Source of the DNA: Stanieria cyanosphaera PCC 7437
Lineage (GTDB): Bacteria > Cyanobacteriota > Cyanobacteriia > Cyanobacteriales > Xenococcaceae
Assembly (NCBI RefSeq): GCF_000317575.1
Contig: NC_019748.1
Span: 2,748,501 to 2,812,500 of the forward strand
Reading direction: 5' to 3'
Length of the DNA: 64,000 bases
Both the position numbers and the translations under genes were made by a program. Below the pieces are notes generated by a model that saw only the letters and a program-made list of their open reading frames with translations, was not told where the DNA came from and made no database searches. Of this stretch, positions 18,813 to 27,419 are shown one piece after another (within the stretch, counting starts at the first letter, position 1; the number at the start of each line of letters is the position of its first letter).

Positions 18813-18864
18813 TTACTTACCTCAATACGCTATTTGATTTTTTGCAAGTAGCGTATTTTTTTTT
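18813..18864 (+). terminator. terminator with SD-complementary leader (paralogue A)
   Basis: The stem ATACGCTATTTG / CAAGTAGCGTAT (18825-18856) is followed by nine Ts. Immediately upstream is TTACTTACCTC, complementary to the ribosome binding site of the 18043 gene. The stem also lies at the end of the convergent adhesin fragment and may terminate both ways. Confidence 0.75.
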
Positions 18865-19242
18865 CTAAGCACCACAGTTAAGCGAATTATTAGGAATACG
18901 CTGAGTATTGTCGGTAGGATAGCGAGTCAAGATTACTGTGCCATCAGGTTTTTTTACTATTCCTCGTGCGGGATAAATTGCACCAAGAGATGTCATAATT
19001 GGTGGATATTGCTCTTGTAAAGCTTTCTCCTCTGCTTCTGTTCTCTCTTGCGCTTGAGCATTGGGTACTACAGATTGACCATTGATAACTAAGTTTTCAG
19101 CAGGAATTGGTTCAACAGGTGTAGGAGGAATACCACCTTTTCCTTTAACTACAAAAGAGTTAGTTCTACCTGCAAGGATATCTTGTGCTGTTTGAGTAGC
19201 ATCGCATACTCCAGCCACTACTTGGTCTGATTCGACTATATT
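18865..19242 (-). pseudogene. C-terminal remnant of a two-partner-secretion adhesin
   Basis: The open frame of about 125 residues begins just after a stop and contains ESDQVVAGVCDA, SFVVKGKGGIPPTPVEPI and a Pro/Glu-rich end, finishing NNSLNCGA. This resembles the extreme C-terminus of large cyanobacterial filamentous-hemagglutinin/S-layer-like exoproteins, where VVxxC...F.V.G.GG.PP is conserved. Those proteins run to many hundreds of residues and need an N-terminal TPS domain and signal peptide, both absent here. There is no ribosome binding site in the expected place. It is best read as the surviving 3' end of a deleted gene. Confidence 0.7.
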
Positions 19243-19395
19243 TTATTGATTTCGACTAATAACGCGCACATTAGTTGACTAAATCTAGTTGTCTCCACAT
19301 ATTCTCAAATTGAGAATAAAAAATCAAGCTATTTAATTAAATTAAAAGAGGGGGAACAACGCTCTACATTTAATATTGTTCTAAGTTTAAGCTTG

Positions 19396-19421
19396 GCTAT
19401 CAATTTGCTTGAGAATCGCAG
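19396..19421. repeat. duplicated cysQ 3' end (upstream copy)
   Basis: The 26 bases from GCTATCAATTTGC to AATCGCAG are identical to 19845-19870, which encode the last residues of CysQ (ILKQIDS). Looser similarity continues to the left through CTACATTTAATATT. The two copies bracket the xre gene as direct repeats. Confidence 0.8.
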
Positions 19422-19465
19422 TAGCACGATATTTACCTTCAAGAAATTAAACGGGAGGGTTTAAT

Positions 19466-19792
19466 TTGAGCGGAAATCATGCTTTTTCTAAATTAACGGC
19501 TGAATTTGCTTCCGAACGCCGAGAAGAAATAGCTAATAGAGCATCAAAATTAAAAACAGAAATGGCTCTGAAGGAATTACGTCAAGCATTTCAACTTTCT
19601 CAATCTGAATTAGCTTCAAAGCTCAACGTCAAACAACCAGCAATTTCTCGTCTCGAACAACGTACTGATATGTATGTTTCTCACTTACGTCAAATTATTG
19701 AGGCAATGGGAGGTCAATTAGATATAGTAGCCCGTTTTCGTGATGGTGAAGTCAAAATTACCAACTTTGATTTTACTAATTCTGCTTCGTAA
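19466..19792 (+). CDS. Xre-family HTH regulator (HigA-like)
   Basis: A 108-residue protein with a Cro/C1-type HTH: LRQAFQLSQSELASKLNVKQPAISRLEQ (quoted across the helix pair), followed by a short C-terminal region ending in KITNFDF. It resembles HigA-type antitoxins, which repress their own operon, but no HigB/RelE-type toxin gene is visible on either side. The start is TTG at 19466 after GGGAGGG, a strong ribosome binding site. The gene is bracketed by a duplicated piece of the cysQ 3' end, indicating it arrived in, or was rearranged with, this spot. It may be an orphan antitoxin or a stand-alone regulator. Confidence 0.75.
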   Translation: MSGNHAFSKLTAEFASERREEIANRASKLKTEMALKELRQAFQLSQSELASKLNVKQPAISRLEQRTDMYVSHLRQIIEAMGGQLDIVARFRDGEVKITNFDFTNSAS

Positions 19793-19816
19793 GGGCGAAC
19801 GGCCGTTCGCCCCTAC
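19789..19816. repeat. GGGCGAACGGCCGTTCGCCC palindrome (copy 1)
   Basis: A near-perfect 28-bp palindrome sits just after the xre stop codon. A second copy with inner CCG/CCG is at 24807-24834 downstream of pgk. It is probably a dispersed intergenic repeat; as a strong hairpin it could also stabilise 3' ends. Confidence 0.75.
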
Positions 19817-19838
19817 ATTAAATATTATTTTCTCAAAT

Positions 19839-20717
19839 TTATTCGCTATCAATTTGCTTGAGAATCGCAGCAGCTTTTTCACATAAAAGCTCGTGACAAT
19901 GACCATTAGTTGCTATGAGACAACCCCATTTTTTCACATCGCCTTGGTTGTAAAAAACAGGTTCGCCAGTTTCATAAGTAAACTTGCCACCAGCTTCGGT
20001 AAGAATCAATTCTGGTGCAGCAAAATCCCAATCTTTAGCAGCAGATTTACCAGACAGGGAGATATAAACATCAGATTCTTGTTCAAGGATGGTGGAGATT
20101 TTACCGCCGACACTACCCATGTATTTTTTACCTTTTAGGGGTAGAGCATCAATTAATTTTTGAAAACGTTCGTCACGATGAGAACGACTTACAATTAAGT
20201 ATAACTCTTCGGGGGTAGAGCGATCGCTTACCTTAATCGGAGTAATTTGACCATCACGAGTTTCGACAAAAGTGCCATTGCCTTTAGAAGCGTAATATAA
20301 TTTTCCTGCTTCAGGTATTGCCACGATCGCAATTACTGGACGACCTTGATAAGCTAGGGCAATATGTAAGCAATATTCTCCAGTTTTATCAATGAAGTCT
20401 CTAGTGCCATCGAGAGGATCGATAATCCAAACCCAATCATTAGCTACAGGTTCGGCTTTTTTAACATCAAAAGTTTCTTCAGAAAGATAGCCAAACTCTT
20501 CTGTTCCTAGTTCGGCTTGTAATTTGTTTAAAATGTAGTGATTGGCTTCTAAATCAGCAGTAGTTACTGGGCCGTCTTTTTTGTCTTCGTTAACATCAAG
20601 TTGGTCTTCTTTATCACCGCCATGATAATAGGAACTGAGAATATCAGCAGCACCCCAGCCTACGGAACGAGCTAGTTTGAGGATTTCTGCTAGCTTTTCA
20701 GATTGGTTGATGTTCAA
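19839..20717 (-). CDS. cysQ: 3'(2'),5'-bisphosphate nucleotidase / inositol-phosphatase-like
   Basis: A 292-residue member of the lithium-sensitive phosphatase family. Metal-binding motifs are YLSEET near residue 80, the signature WIIDPLDGTRDFIDKTG, and the C-terminal KDWDFAAPELILTEAGG. Members remove the 3' phosphate from PAP formed in sulfate assimilation, or dephosphorylate inositol phosphates. The PAP-phosphatase role is favoured by overall resemblance to cyanobacterial CysQ. It acts in the cytoplasm. The last codons are duplicated upstream of the neighbouring xre gene. ATG at 20717 gives the usual N-terminal helix. Confidence 0.85.
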   Translation of the reverse strand: MNINQSEKLAEILKLARSVGWGAADILSSYYHGGDKEDQLDVNEDKKDGPVTTADLEANHYILNKLQAELGTEEFGYLSEETFDVKKAEPVANDWVWIIDPLDGTRDFIDKTGEYCLHIALAYQGRPVIAIVAIPEAGKLYYASKGNGTFVETRDGQITPIKVSDRSTPEELYLIVSRSHRDERFQKLIDALPLKGKKYMGSVGGKISTILEQESDVYISLSGKSAAKDWDFAAPELILTEAGGKFTYETGEPVFYNQGDVKKWGCLIATNGHCHELLCEKAAAILKQIDSE

Positions 20718-20810
20718 AACGTTCCCCTTGTAAGATTCAATATTGTTGACAGGAATTATGACCCCATTGTAAACTCAACTGCAAGTTATTACAGTACAGT
20801 TCAAAGTTAA

Positions 20811-20836
20811 AGATGTATCCGCAATACATCTGTACA
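20811..20836. repeat. dispersed small palindrome, variant core (copy 2)
   Basis: AGATGTAT / ATACATCT forms an 8-bp stem around CCGCA, followed by the TGTAC tail that other members of the family also carry (17903, 60994). It lies between cysQ and the glycosyltransferase gene. Confidence 0.55.
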
Positions 20837-20881
20837 AAATTCAAAATTTATCATTCATTTTTAGTTGTGAGTTGACACAAT

Positions 20882-22084
20882 CTAGGATAATAACCATTGC
20901 AGATGTGCTGGTAATAACTTAGCTAAATCATATTTTTCTAAAATGGTTTCTCTGGCTTTGATTCTAAGTTGTGCCATTTGATCTGGATGATTGAGTACTT
21001 CTTCAACTCGATTAGCAATAGCTTCAGGAGAGAAAAAATCTACTAATAAACCATTAACCTCATCTTCAATGACTTCGGTAACAGGTGCAGTATTAGAACC
21101 CACTACTAAACATCCTGTGGCTAAAGCTTCTAACATCGACCAAGATAGAACAAAAGGACGAGTTAAATAGATATGGACAGAAGATGCTTGTAAAACCTGA
21201 AGATATTCGTTATAAGGGATTAAATCGGTAAAATGTACCCGATTGAGATCTAGGGGAAATTTTGCTAGCATCTCTTCTTTATAGGTTTTACCATCAGGAA
21301 GACTTTTGCCGTAAGCTACTCGATTATTACCAACAATTACAAAATGACATTGGGGTCTTCTTTGTTGCAAGATCGAAATTGTTTCAATTAATTGGGGAAA
21401 ACCTCGATAAGGTTCCATCCCTCTAGCTACATAGGTTACAACTTCTTCTGCTGTTGATAAATCTAAATTAATTCTAGGTAATCTTAATTTTGCACCTGGT
21501 TGGGGTTGAAAATAATTGGTATCAACACCATCATGTAAAACTTTAATTTTTTGATAAAATTCTGAAGGAAACTGTTTTCTTTGCCAATTAGTGGGAGACA
21601 AACCGCGATCGCAACTGACTAAATCGATTAAAATTGGTGCGTTTTTAACTCTTATTCTGGCTTCATCGTCGGCGTTAAGCGGTTCACTAGGATCGAAATC
21701 TGCATCCGAACTATGAGCATTATAAAACCATTCAAAATAACAAATAAAAGTACTTTTAGGAAAAATATCTTTAACAAATAAAGTAGGGCCCCAACCAGAA
21801 TGACCATAAACTAGATCGGGAACGAAACCTTGTTCTTTTAAACTTTGTGCTAATCTATAAACGGCTTGACCTTCTAAAACTGCATTTTCTAAAGGTCGAA
21901 CATAATGATGAGTTTCCGCTCTGGCTGTACGAGATTTTTCATAAATTGCTTTATAAACTCCAGCAATTTGTCCTTCACGGCGATTTGTTCCAAACACAAC
22001 TTGATTATTTTTATCTTGCGCTAAAGCAGCAGCTAAATGCCGAAATTGAGCAGGAAAATTAGGATGTAAAAATAAAATTTTCAT
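20882..22084 (-). CDS. glycosyltransferase family 4 protein
   Basis: A 400-residue GT-B fold glycosyltransferase. The N-terminal Rossmann domain begins ILFLHPNFPAQFRHLAAAL. The C-terminal domain contains TYVARGMEPYRGFPQLIETI and the nucleotide-sugar region SWSMLEALATGCLVVGSN...PVTEVIEDEVNGLLV. It should transfer a sugar from an NDP-sugar to a lipid or polysaccharide acceptor in the cytoplasm. The acceptor cannot be read from sequence, and no polysaccharide cluster surrounds it. The length is standard. It is followed on the + side by a 246-bp AT-rich spacer. Confidence 0.88.
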   Translation of the reverse strand: MKILFLHPNFPAQFRHLAAALAQDKNNQVVFGTNRREGQIAGVYKAIYEKSRTARAETHHYVRPLENAVLEGQAVYRLAQSLKEQGFVPDLVYGHSGWGPTLFVKDIFPKSTFICYFEWFYNAHSSDADFDPSEPLNADDEARIRVKNAPILIDLVSCDRGLSPTNWQRKQFPSEFYQKIKVLHDGVDTNYFQPQPGAKLRLPRINLDLSTAEEVVTYVARGMEPYRGFPQLIETISILQQRRPQCHFVIVGNNRVAYGKSLPDGKTYKEEMLAKFPLDLNRVHFTDLIPYNEYLQVLQASSVHIYLTRPFVLSWSMLEALATGCLVVGSNTAPVTEVIEDEVNGLLVDFFSPEAIANRVEEVLNHPDQMAQLRIKARETILEKYDLAKLLPAHLQWLLS

Positions 22085-22330
22085 AAAAATTTACAAATAA
22101 ATATTATTGCTAGCTCGGGTTAAATTGTGCCAAGTTTTAATCAAATTAGAGTTATCTTTGCAATTAAGTAATTATTGTATTTTTTTCTATATTTATTTTT
22201 AATAAATGTAATTATAATCATTGTTATTTTAAACACTTTGAACTAGAAAAAATAGTAAGTAAGATAACGCAAGGGACTAATAAATACTAAGATGATAAAT
22301 CAGACAGTTTGATTTAATTAAAAATTACCT

Positions 22331-22933
22331 ATGAGTTCCTTACGCGATCGCTTTAATCAATTTGCTGGTAAAACTCGTTTTGTAGTCTGTCGCATTTTTG
22401 TTCATCTAGCTGGTGAAGAAGTAGCACCTTTACTCGGAGTTCTCAATCGCGTTGCTAGAGACGCTGTAGATGCAGAAGGAGATTTAGAAGTTTTAGGCGA
22501 AGGATTGGTAGATATTTGTCAAAATCTTCTGCAAATGAGTACTTATTGGCAATCTGCTGCTAATGAAGGTAATGTTTTTTGGGATGAAGGAGAAGCGGGA
22601 GATTATGTTAATGAACTGTTTACCGATTCTGCACAAAGATATCTTTCTCAACCAGATTTGAATCAACCTCTAGGCGAAGATGAACTGTTAGCTTTACCTG
22701 TCACTCAGAATTTAGTTGTCATGATTGGAATCGCTTGTGAAGGAGAAGTACCCGATTTAGAAACGGATCTAGCTTATTTAGATGCTTTAGAAAACGGTCT
22801 GAAAACCATTATCAATCTTCACTACCAACATAAACTCCGCGCAATTCAAGTACATTTTTCTCCAGCACAATTGGGAGATCAACTAACAGACGATCAACTG
22901 CTGACTAATTTTCCCGAATTAATTCCCCTCTAA
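22331..22933 (+). CDS. conserved cyanobacterial protein, DUF1517-like
   Basis: A 200-residue soluble, acidic protein. The ending IACEGEVPDLETDLAYLDALENGL, then AIQVHFSPAQLGDQLTDDQLLTNFPEL, resembles the conserved core of the DUF1517 family of cyanobacterial and chloroplast proteins, but without that family's N-terminal membrane segments. The N-terminal half (RVARDAVDAEGDLEVLGEGLVDICQ) is predicted helical. Function is unknown. The gene precedes ndhO by 62 bases on the same strand and could be cotranscribed. The family call is tentative; the gene itself is clearly real from its codon use and ribosome spacing. Confidence 0.6.
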   Translation: MSSLRDRFNQFAGKTRFVVCRIFVHLAGEEVAPLLGVLNRVARDAVDAEGDLEVLGEGLVDICQNLLQMSTYWQSAANEGNVFWDEGEAGDYVNELFTDSAQRYLSQPDLNQPLGEDELLALPVTQNLVVMIGIACEGEVPDLETDLAYLDALENGLKTIINLHYQHKLRAIQVHFSPAQLGDQLTDDQLLTNFPELIPL

Positions 22934-22995
22934 GTTCAAGTCAGAAAATATGTCAAAATTTACAACAGCAATAACTAAAATTTAAATCTATAACT

Positions 22996-23214
22996 ATGCC
23001 AGGAAAACTTAAAAAAGGTGCATTAGTACGTGCGGTCAAAGAAAAATTAGAAAATAGTGTCGAAGCTACTGCAAGCGATCGCCGTTTTCCTTCTTATCTG
23101 TTTACCACTAAAGGCGAAATTCTGGAAATGGATGATGAATACGCCTTAGTAAAATTCTACGTTCCCACTCCCAATATTTGGCTACGCCTCGATCAATTAG
23201 AACTTGCTGACTAA
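22996..23214 (+). CDS. ndhO: NAD(P)H-quinone oxidoreductase subunit O
   Basis: A 72-residue subunit specific to the photosynthetic NDH-1 complex: [18 protein letters not shown] at the start and [20 protein letters not shown] at the end match cyanobacterial NdhO closely. NDH-1 on the thylakoid membrane carries out cyclic electron flow, respiration and CO2 uptake; NdhO lies at the stromal/cytoplasmic arm. Length is standard and the frame is intact. The upstream DUF1517-like gene may share its transcript. Confidence 0.93.
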   Translation: MPGKLKKGALVRAVKEKLENSVEATASDRRFPSYLFTTKGEILEMDDEYALVKFYVPTPNIWLRLDQLELAD

Positions 23215-23288
23215 AACTGAATCACTGTAAGAATTTTTCGGTTTTTAATAATTGTACGGACAGGGCGTTTAAGCACCTACTGATCAAT

Positions 23289-23316
23289 GTAGAGACGTAA
23301 CATGTTACGTCTCTGC
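23289..23316. repeat. dispersed small palindrome, GAGACG-type (copy 3)
   Basis: This copy has the same GAGACGTAACATGTTACGTC core as at 17903, here flanked by GTA and TCTGC. It sits in the 300-bp spacer between ndhO and pgk, in which the sequence AATTGTACGG also occurs twice (near 23250 and 23322). No gene is supported in this spacer. Confidence 0.7.
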
Positions 23317-23514
23317 TGATAATTGTACGGCGTTGCTTCGCCCCCTTCAGGAACATAAACTGTCCCTACCGATAACTGATACGAAACTCTTCCTTTGTGG
23401 CAACACCTCTGGTAGATTAAACCTAACCCCAATTTTAATTTTCTTTTAATTTTTAGGGGAAACGGCACGCTGATTTAACAACTACGGATAAGAGGCAATA
23501 GGAGGAAAATAACT

Positions 23515-24714
23515 GTGTCTAAAAAAAGTGTTGCAAGTCTAACCGAAGCAGACGTAGCAGGCAAAAGAGTTTTAGTCCGCGCAGACTTTAATGTGCCGTT
23601 AGATGATAGTGGAAACATTACTGATGACACTCGGATCAGGGCAGCTTTACCAACTGTTAAAGATTTAATTAGCAAAGGTGGTAAAGTGATTCTGTGCAGT
23701 CACATGGGTCGTCCTAAAGGTAAAGTTAACGACAGTATGCGTTTAACTCCTGTAGCTAAACGTTTATCAGAATTATTAGGACAAGAAGTTATTAAATGCG
23801 ATGACTGTATCGGTGATGACGTTACCGCTACTATTAATGGTATGTCCAATGGTCAAGTAGCTTTACTCGAAAACCTCCGTTTTTATGCCGAGGAAGAGAA
23901 AAATGACCCAGAATTTGCTAAAAAATTAGCAGCTAATGCTGATTTATATGTCAATGATGCTTTTGGTACTGCACACCGCGCTCATGCTTCTACTGAAGGC
24001 GTAACTCACTACCTCAAACCTAGTGTAGCTGGTTACCTAATCGAGAAAGAGTTAGATTACCTCCAAAACGCGGTTGACAATCCTCAACGTCCTTTAGCTG
24101 CAATCATCGGCGGTTCTAAAGTTTCTAGTAAAATTGGCGTGATTGAAACTTTACTCGAAAAATGCGATAAGCTGCTGATTGGTGGTGGCATGATCTTCAC
24201 TTTCTACAAAGCTCGTGGTTTAAAAGTTGGGAAGTCTTTAGTAGAAGAAGATAAATTAGAGTTAGCTAAATCTCTAGAAGCTAAAGCTAAAGAATTAGGA
24301 GTTGAGTTATTATTACCTACCGATGTCGTTGTCGCGGATAACTTTGCTCCCGATGCTAATTCTCAAACTGTTAGTATTGAAAATATCCCCGATGGTTGGA
24401 TGGGATTAGATATTGGTCCTGATTCTGTCAAAGTATTCCAAGATGCTTTAGCAGATTGTAAAGCAGTAATTTGGAATGGTCCAATGGGTGTATTTGAATT
24501 TGATAAATTCGCCGTTGGTACAGAAGCGATCGCTCATACTTTAGCAGGTAAGAAAGATGCAGTTACCATTATTGGTGGTGGCGACTCAGTAGCAGCAGTG
24601 GAAAAAGTAGGTGTTGCCGATCAAATGAGTCACATTTCTACTGGTGGTGGCGCAAGTTTGGAGTTACTCGAAGGTAAAACTTTACCTGGTATTGTTGCTC
24701 TTGATGATGCTTAA
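23515..24714 (+). CDS. pgk: phosphoglycerate kinase
   Basis: A 399-residue PGK, interconverting 1,3-bisphosphoglycerate plus ADP and 3-phosphoglycerate plus ATP in glycolysis and the Calvin cycle. Signatures include [22 protein letters not shown], the nucleotide region [15 protein letters not shown] and the C-terminal [14 protein letters not shown]...[11 protein letters not shown]. The start is GTG at 23515, preceded by AGGAGGAAAA at the right spacing. The length and residues are normal. A weak GC stem with a T tract follows the stop codon. Confidence 0.98.
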   Translation: MSKKSVASLTEADVAGKRVLVRADFNVPLDDSGNITDDTRIRAALPTVKDLISKGGKVILCSHMGRPKGKVNDSMRLTPVAKRLSELLGQEVIKCDDCIGDDVTATINGMSNGQVALLENLRFYAEEEKNDPEFAKKLAANADLYVNDAFGTAHRAHASTEGVTHYLKPSVAGYLIEKELDYLQNAVDNPQRPLAAIIGGSKVSSKIGVIETLLEKCDKLLIGGGMIFTFYKARGLKVGKSLVEEDKLELAKSLEAKAKELGVELLLPTDVVVADNFAPDANSQTVSIENIPDGWMGLDIGPDSVKVFQDALADCKAVIWNGPMGVFEFDKFAVGTEAIAHTLAGKKDAVTIIGGGDSVAAVEKVGVADQMSHISTGGGASLELLEGKTLPGIVALDDA

Positions 24715-24751
24715 AACTGCTGAAATTTAAAAAAACTGAATCATTAGTTTA

Positions 24752-24787
24752 AAGAAGGGGCTAAATTAATTTTTGCCCTTTTTTTGT
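24752..24787 (+). terminator. probable pgk terminator
   Basis: AAGGGGC and GCCCTTTTTTT flank an AT-rich loop downstream of pgk. The stem is only five to six pairs, but the T tract is long. Confidence 0.5.
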
Positions 24788-24806
24788 GTTTCAAAAACCA
24801 TAACTG

Positions 24807-24834
24807 GTAGGGGCGAACCGCCGTTCGCCCTTAC
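24807..24834. repeat. GGGCGAACCGCCGTTCGCCC palindrome (copy 2)
   Basis: This is a second copy of the palindrome found at 19789-19816, again shortly downstream of a gene, with outer arms GTAG and TTAC. Confidence 0.75.
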
Positions 24835-24974
24835 AGAGTAAATGTTTCAAAGATAATCGGATCGAAACAGCATTTTAATCATGAACAATGTTACCAGAAT
24901 GCTATTTTATGAATTGAGTAGTAAAGTGACTACATAGAAACATAAGTTTATAGCTAGGAAAAAATAATTAATTT

Positions 24975-25430
24975 ATGAAATTGCGAGTTGTAGCAACATT
25001 CTTAATGGTTGGTTTAATCTACTTGACTAGTTTGATAGTCACACCAACTGCTTTAGCTTTAACCCCAATTAAGTTGTACGATCTTACCTATGAAGAATGT
25101 CCTGTAGGATCTAATCAAGGTTTAGTTTCTAGTGGAGATATGCGCCCTGCTAATTGCTTTTTGGTAAAGGGAAAAGCAAAAAACACTTCTGGTAAAACTG
25201 TAGTTGACGCAGATGTGTTTGGCAGAATTTACGATGCGAATGGTAATCCTGTGATGGAAAATCGAGGTAGAGTTGGGACAATTCTCGAAGTTCCTCCAGG
25301 GGTAAGTGATTTTCAAATTACGATTAGCGTTGCTGCTAACCAACCTACACCCCTGAAATTGGAACAATTTAAAGCCTCTGGTTTTGCTGGCAAAGTTCGT
25401 CCTTTTTATTACGATGACTTTGAAGGCTAG
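24975..25430 (+). CDS. secreted conserved protein of unknown function
   Basis: A 151-residue protein with a signal peptide (VVATFLMVGLIYLTSLIV...TALA, cleavage near residue 29). The mature part has two Cys (EECPVGSN and ANCFLVKG) that could form a disulfide, then a beta-rich domain: VKGKAKNTSGKTVVDADVFG, VPPGVSDFQITIS. The pattern is like FxLYD/CARDB-type beta-sandwich domains, in which a comparison of a modified and unmodified extension is made, but this is only a fold-level resemblance. Likely periplasmic or thylakoid-lumenal. It overlaps the convergent yggT gene by four bases at their 3' ends. Confidence 0.65.
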   Translation: MKLRVVATFLMVGLIYLTSLIVTPTALALTPIKLYDLTYEECPVGSNQGLVSSGDMRPANCFLVKGKAKNTSGKTVVDADVFGRIYDANGNPVMENRGRVGTILEVPPGVSDFQITISVAANQPTPLKLEQFKASGFAGKVRPFYYDDFEG

Positions 25431-25696
25431 ATTGCGCTAAGTAACATCGGGAGGGATTGTTGAACAAACTGTAATAGTAAAATAGCCAGAATCGGAGAAA
25501 TATCTATCCCTCCTAGAGGAGGAATAAAAGAACGAAAAACATTAAGATAAGGATCGGTGATCGGACTTAAAAAAGCCATAGCTTGAAAAGCCCAATCAGC
25601 CGTTTGAAACCAAGAAAGCAAGATTCTGACAAACAGCAGAAACATATAGATCGATAGAAATGTATATAAGCTTTGTACGATAAAAGATAAACCCAT
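25427..25696 (-). CDS. YggT-family membrane protein
   Basis: An 89-residue integral membrane protein with two hydrophobic segments (IVQSLYTFLSIYMFLLFV and ISPILAILLLQFVQQSLP). The family motif RILLSWFQTADW...FLSPITDPYLNVFRSFIPP lies between them. YggT proteins are linked to membrane organisation, osmotic tolerance and, in chloroplasts (YlmG), nucleoid and thylakoid distribution. It lies 68 bases downstream of crtD on the same strand and could be cotranscribed with it. Length and motif are standard. Confidence 0.88.
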   Translation of the reverse strand: MGLSFIVQSLYTFLSIYMFLLFVRILLSWFQTADWAFQAMAFLSPITDPYLNVFRSFIPPLGGIDISPILAILLLQFVQQSLPMLLSAI

Positions 25697-25764
25697 AAAT
25701 TTCCTGAGAATTATTAATTATTAGTTCTTTCATCATCTTAGCTTGACAGCTTCCAGAATTAAAG

Positions 25765-27300
25765 CTATCGAGAGGCTTCAATCTGTCTAACGACGGTTAA
25801 AGCGGAATAACTAACTCCTGCTGTACCTTCGCCTGGATGAGTAGAGTCTCCTACCAACCACAGCTTATTAATCGGGGTACGGGTGGCAATGCCAAAAGGA
25901 CCAAAAGTTGAGATTCTTTGTCCCACTCCCCCAACTATTCCTTTTTCTCTAGCTGTAAATCGAGCAAAAGTGCGAGGAGTAGCTGCTTCCTGATGAATAA
26001 TTGTTTCTGGAGTGAGATGAAAATATTGAGCTAAACGAGCGATCGCTTCTGTGGTATATTGTTGTTTTAATTGTTCGTAATCGTCTGGAGTTCCTTTCCA
26101 CCACATCTCTACATCGGTAAAGGAAGAGGCGATAATGGTGGCACATCTTTCTGGCGCACGTCCATCTCCTGGTTTACTAACTGAAACAAATAAGGAGTTA
26201 TTTTCACCGATTATCCCTTCGTAATCATAGATGAATTGTAAATGAGGAGGACATTCGACAGGAATTGCTTCTTGTTTGACTCCTAGATAAACCACAAATG
26301 CACCCGATGCGCTTGGTAGTTTCTCAATTCGGCGTTGATAATTTGAATAAGATTTTGTATCTAATAATTTAACTAAATTTTGAGCAGTGACATTGGCAAC
26401 TATTTCATCAGCTTTTTCTTGCCAAACTTCTCCTGTCTTTTGATTGCGAATCGTAACCCCAATCGCTTTACCTGATTGAGTCTGAATCTCCTCTACTGTA
26501 TGACGTAAATATAATTTACCACCAAATTTGGTCAATGCCTCCACCAAGCGATCGCTTAATGCCTGCATACTACCTTGAAGATGGTATAATCCTTGAGGTG
26601 ATTGAGACACTGCTAAAGCTGTTGCTGCATATAACAGAGCGGTTTCATCGGCATTGACTTGAGAATAAAGTTTTAATTGTAAATCCAAAAAGGTTTTCAG
26701 CCTTTGATCTTTTTCCAAACCATAAAGTTTTAAAGCATCTCCTACCGTCATAAAGGTAAATGGTAGAGTAATTAAGGTATCTAATCGGACTGATTTTGCT
26801 AATTGCCAAACATCCCAAAAATTACGAGGCGGTAATACAGGATCTCGCTCTTGAAAATTCCAACTAGCGCGAAACAATTTCGCCATTAATTGCCAAAAAG
26901 GTTCACTACCAGGAAACTGTCTTTGTCTTTCTGCTTGCCACTGCTCTAAATTTCTCCAGACTTTAATTGGTTCAGTTTCTTGAGGTAAAAAAACCGCACA
27001 AGCAGGATCGCAAGGAGTAGCATCAGGTAATTCAACTTCCAATTCTTGAAAGATGCGATGATGAATGCCACCCTGTTCTAAACCTGCTACTTGAGTTGCA
27101 CCCACATCAAAAGTAAAACCACGACGCTTAAAAGTAGATGCACAACCACCAGGTACAATCGCCTGATCAAAGATTAATACTTCATAACCACGACGAGCAA
27201 GTAAAGCTCCTGCTGTTAAACCTCCAATCCCCGCACCAATCACAATTACCCGAGATTGATGGTTGCCTCCTCGACTGCTCAACATAAATTTTCTTTGCAT
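25765..27300 (-). CDS. crtD: carotenoid C-3',4' desaturase (CrtD-type)
   Basis: A 511-residue FAD-dependent phytoene-desaturase-family enzyme. The dinucleotide-binding motif VIVIGAGIGGLTAGALLAR lies near residues 18-36. Next come PGGCASTFKRRGFTFDVGAT and the C-terminal FAD motif LWLVGDSTHPGEGTAGVSYS. The overall sequence best matches cyanobacterial CrtD, which introduces the 3,4 double bond in myxoxanthophyll synthesis; CrtISO/CruE-like relatives are the alternative. It acts at the membrane on carotenoid substrates. A second possible start, MLSSRGGN, lies five codons in. The IS701-type element has inserted 36 bases upstream of its start and may disturb its promoter. Confidence 0.75.
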   Translation of the reverse strand: MQRKFMLSSRGGNHQSRVIVIGAGIGGLTAGALLARRGYEVLIFDQAIVPGGCASTFKRRGFTFDVGATQVAGLEQGGIHHRIFQELEVELPDATPCDPACAVFLPQETEPIKVWRNLEQWQAERQRQFPGSEPFWQLMAKLFRASWNFQERDPVLPPRNFWDVWQLAKSVRLDTLITLPFTFMTVGDALKLYGLEKDQRLKTFLDLQLKLYSQVNADETALLYAATALAVSQSPQGLYHLQGSMQALSDRLVEALTKFGGKLYLRHTVEEIQTQSGKAIGVTIRNQKTGEVWQEKADEIVANVTAQNLVKLLDTKSYSNYQRRIEKLPSASGAFVVYLGVKQEAIPVECPPHLQFIYDYEGIIGENNSLFVSVSKPGDGRAPERCATIIASSFTDVEMWWKGTPDDYEQLKQQYTTEAIARLAQYFHLTPETIIHQEAATPRTFARFTAREKGIVGGVGQRISTFGPFGIATRTPINKLWLVGDSTHPGEGTAGVSYSALTVVRQIEASR

Positions 27301-27379
27301 TTCTTAACACTTTCGATCATAATATAACGATTCTTCTAAGCTCGACTTTATCCATTGTGAGAGAAAAGTGAGGTCGAAC

Positions 27380-27408
27380 AACGATACAGTATTTTTGAGT
27401 GTATCGTT
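27380..27408 (+). promoter_or_regulatory. hairpin in the IS leader upstream of tnp
   Basis: AACGATAC and GTATCGTT form an 8-bp perfect stem with a 13-base loop, 11 bases before the transposase start. Such hairpins near the ends of IS elements often limit transposase expression from outside transcription. It overlaps no open frame. Confidence 0.6.
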
Positions 27409-27419
27409 AGGCTCGAAGC

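Noticed and set aside
23277-23468. 63-residue - strand frame in the pgk leader
   Set aside because: It reads through a palindromic repeat and has no family likeness or start context.
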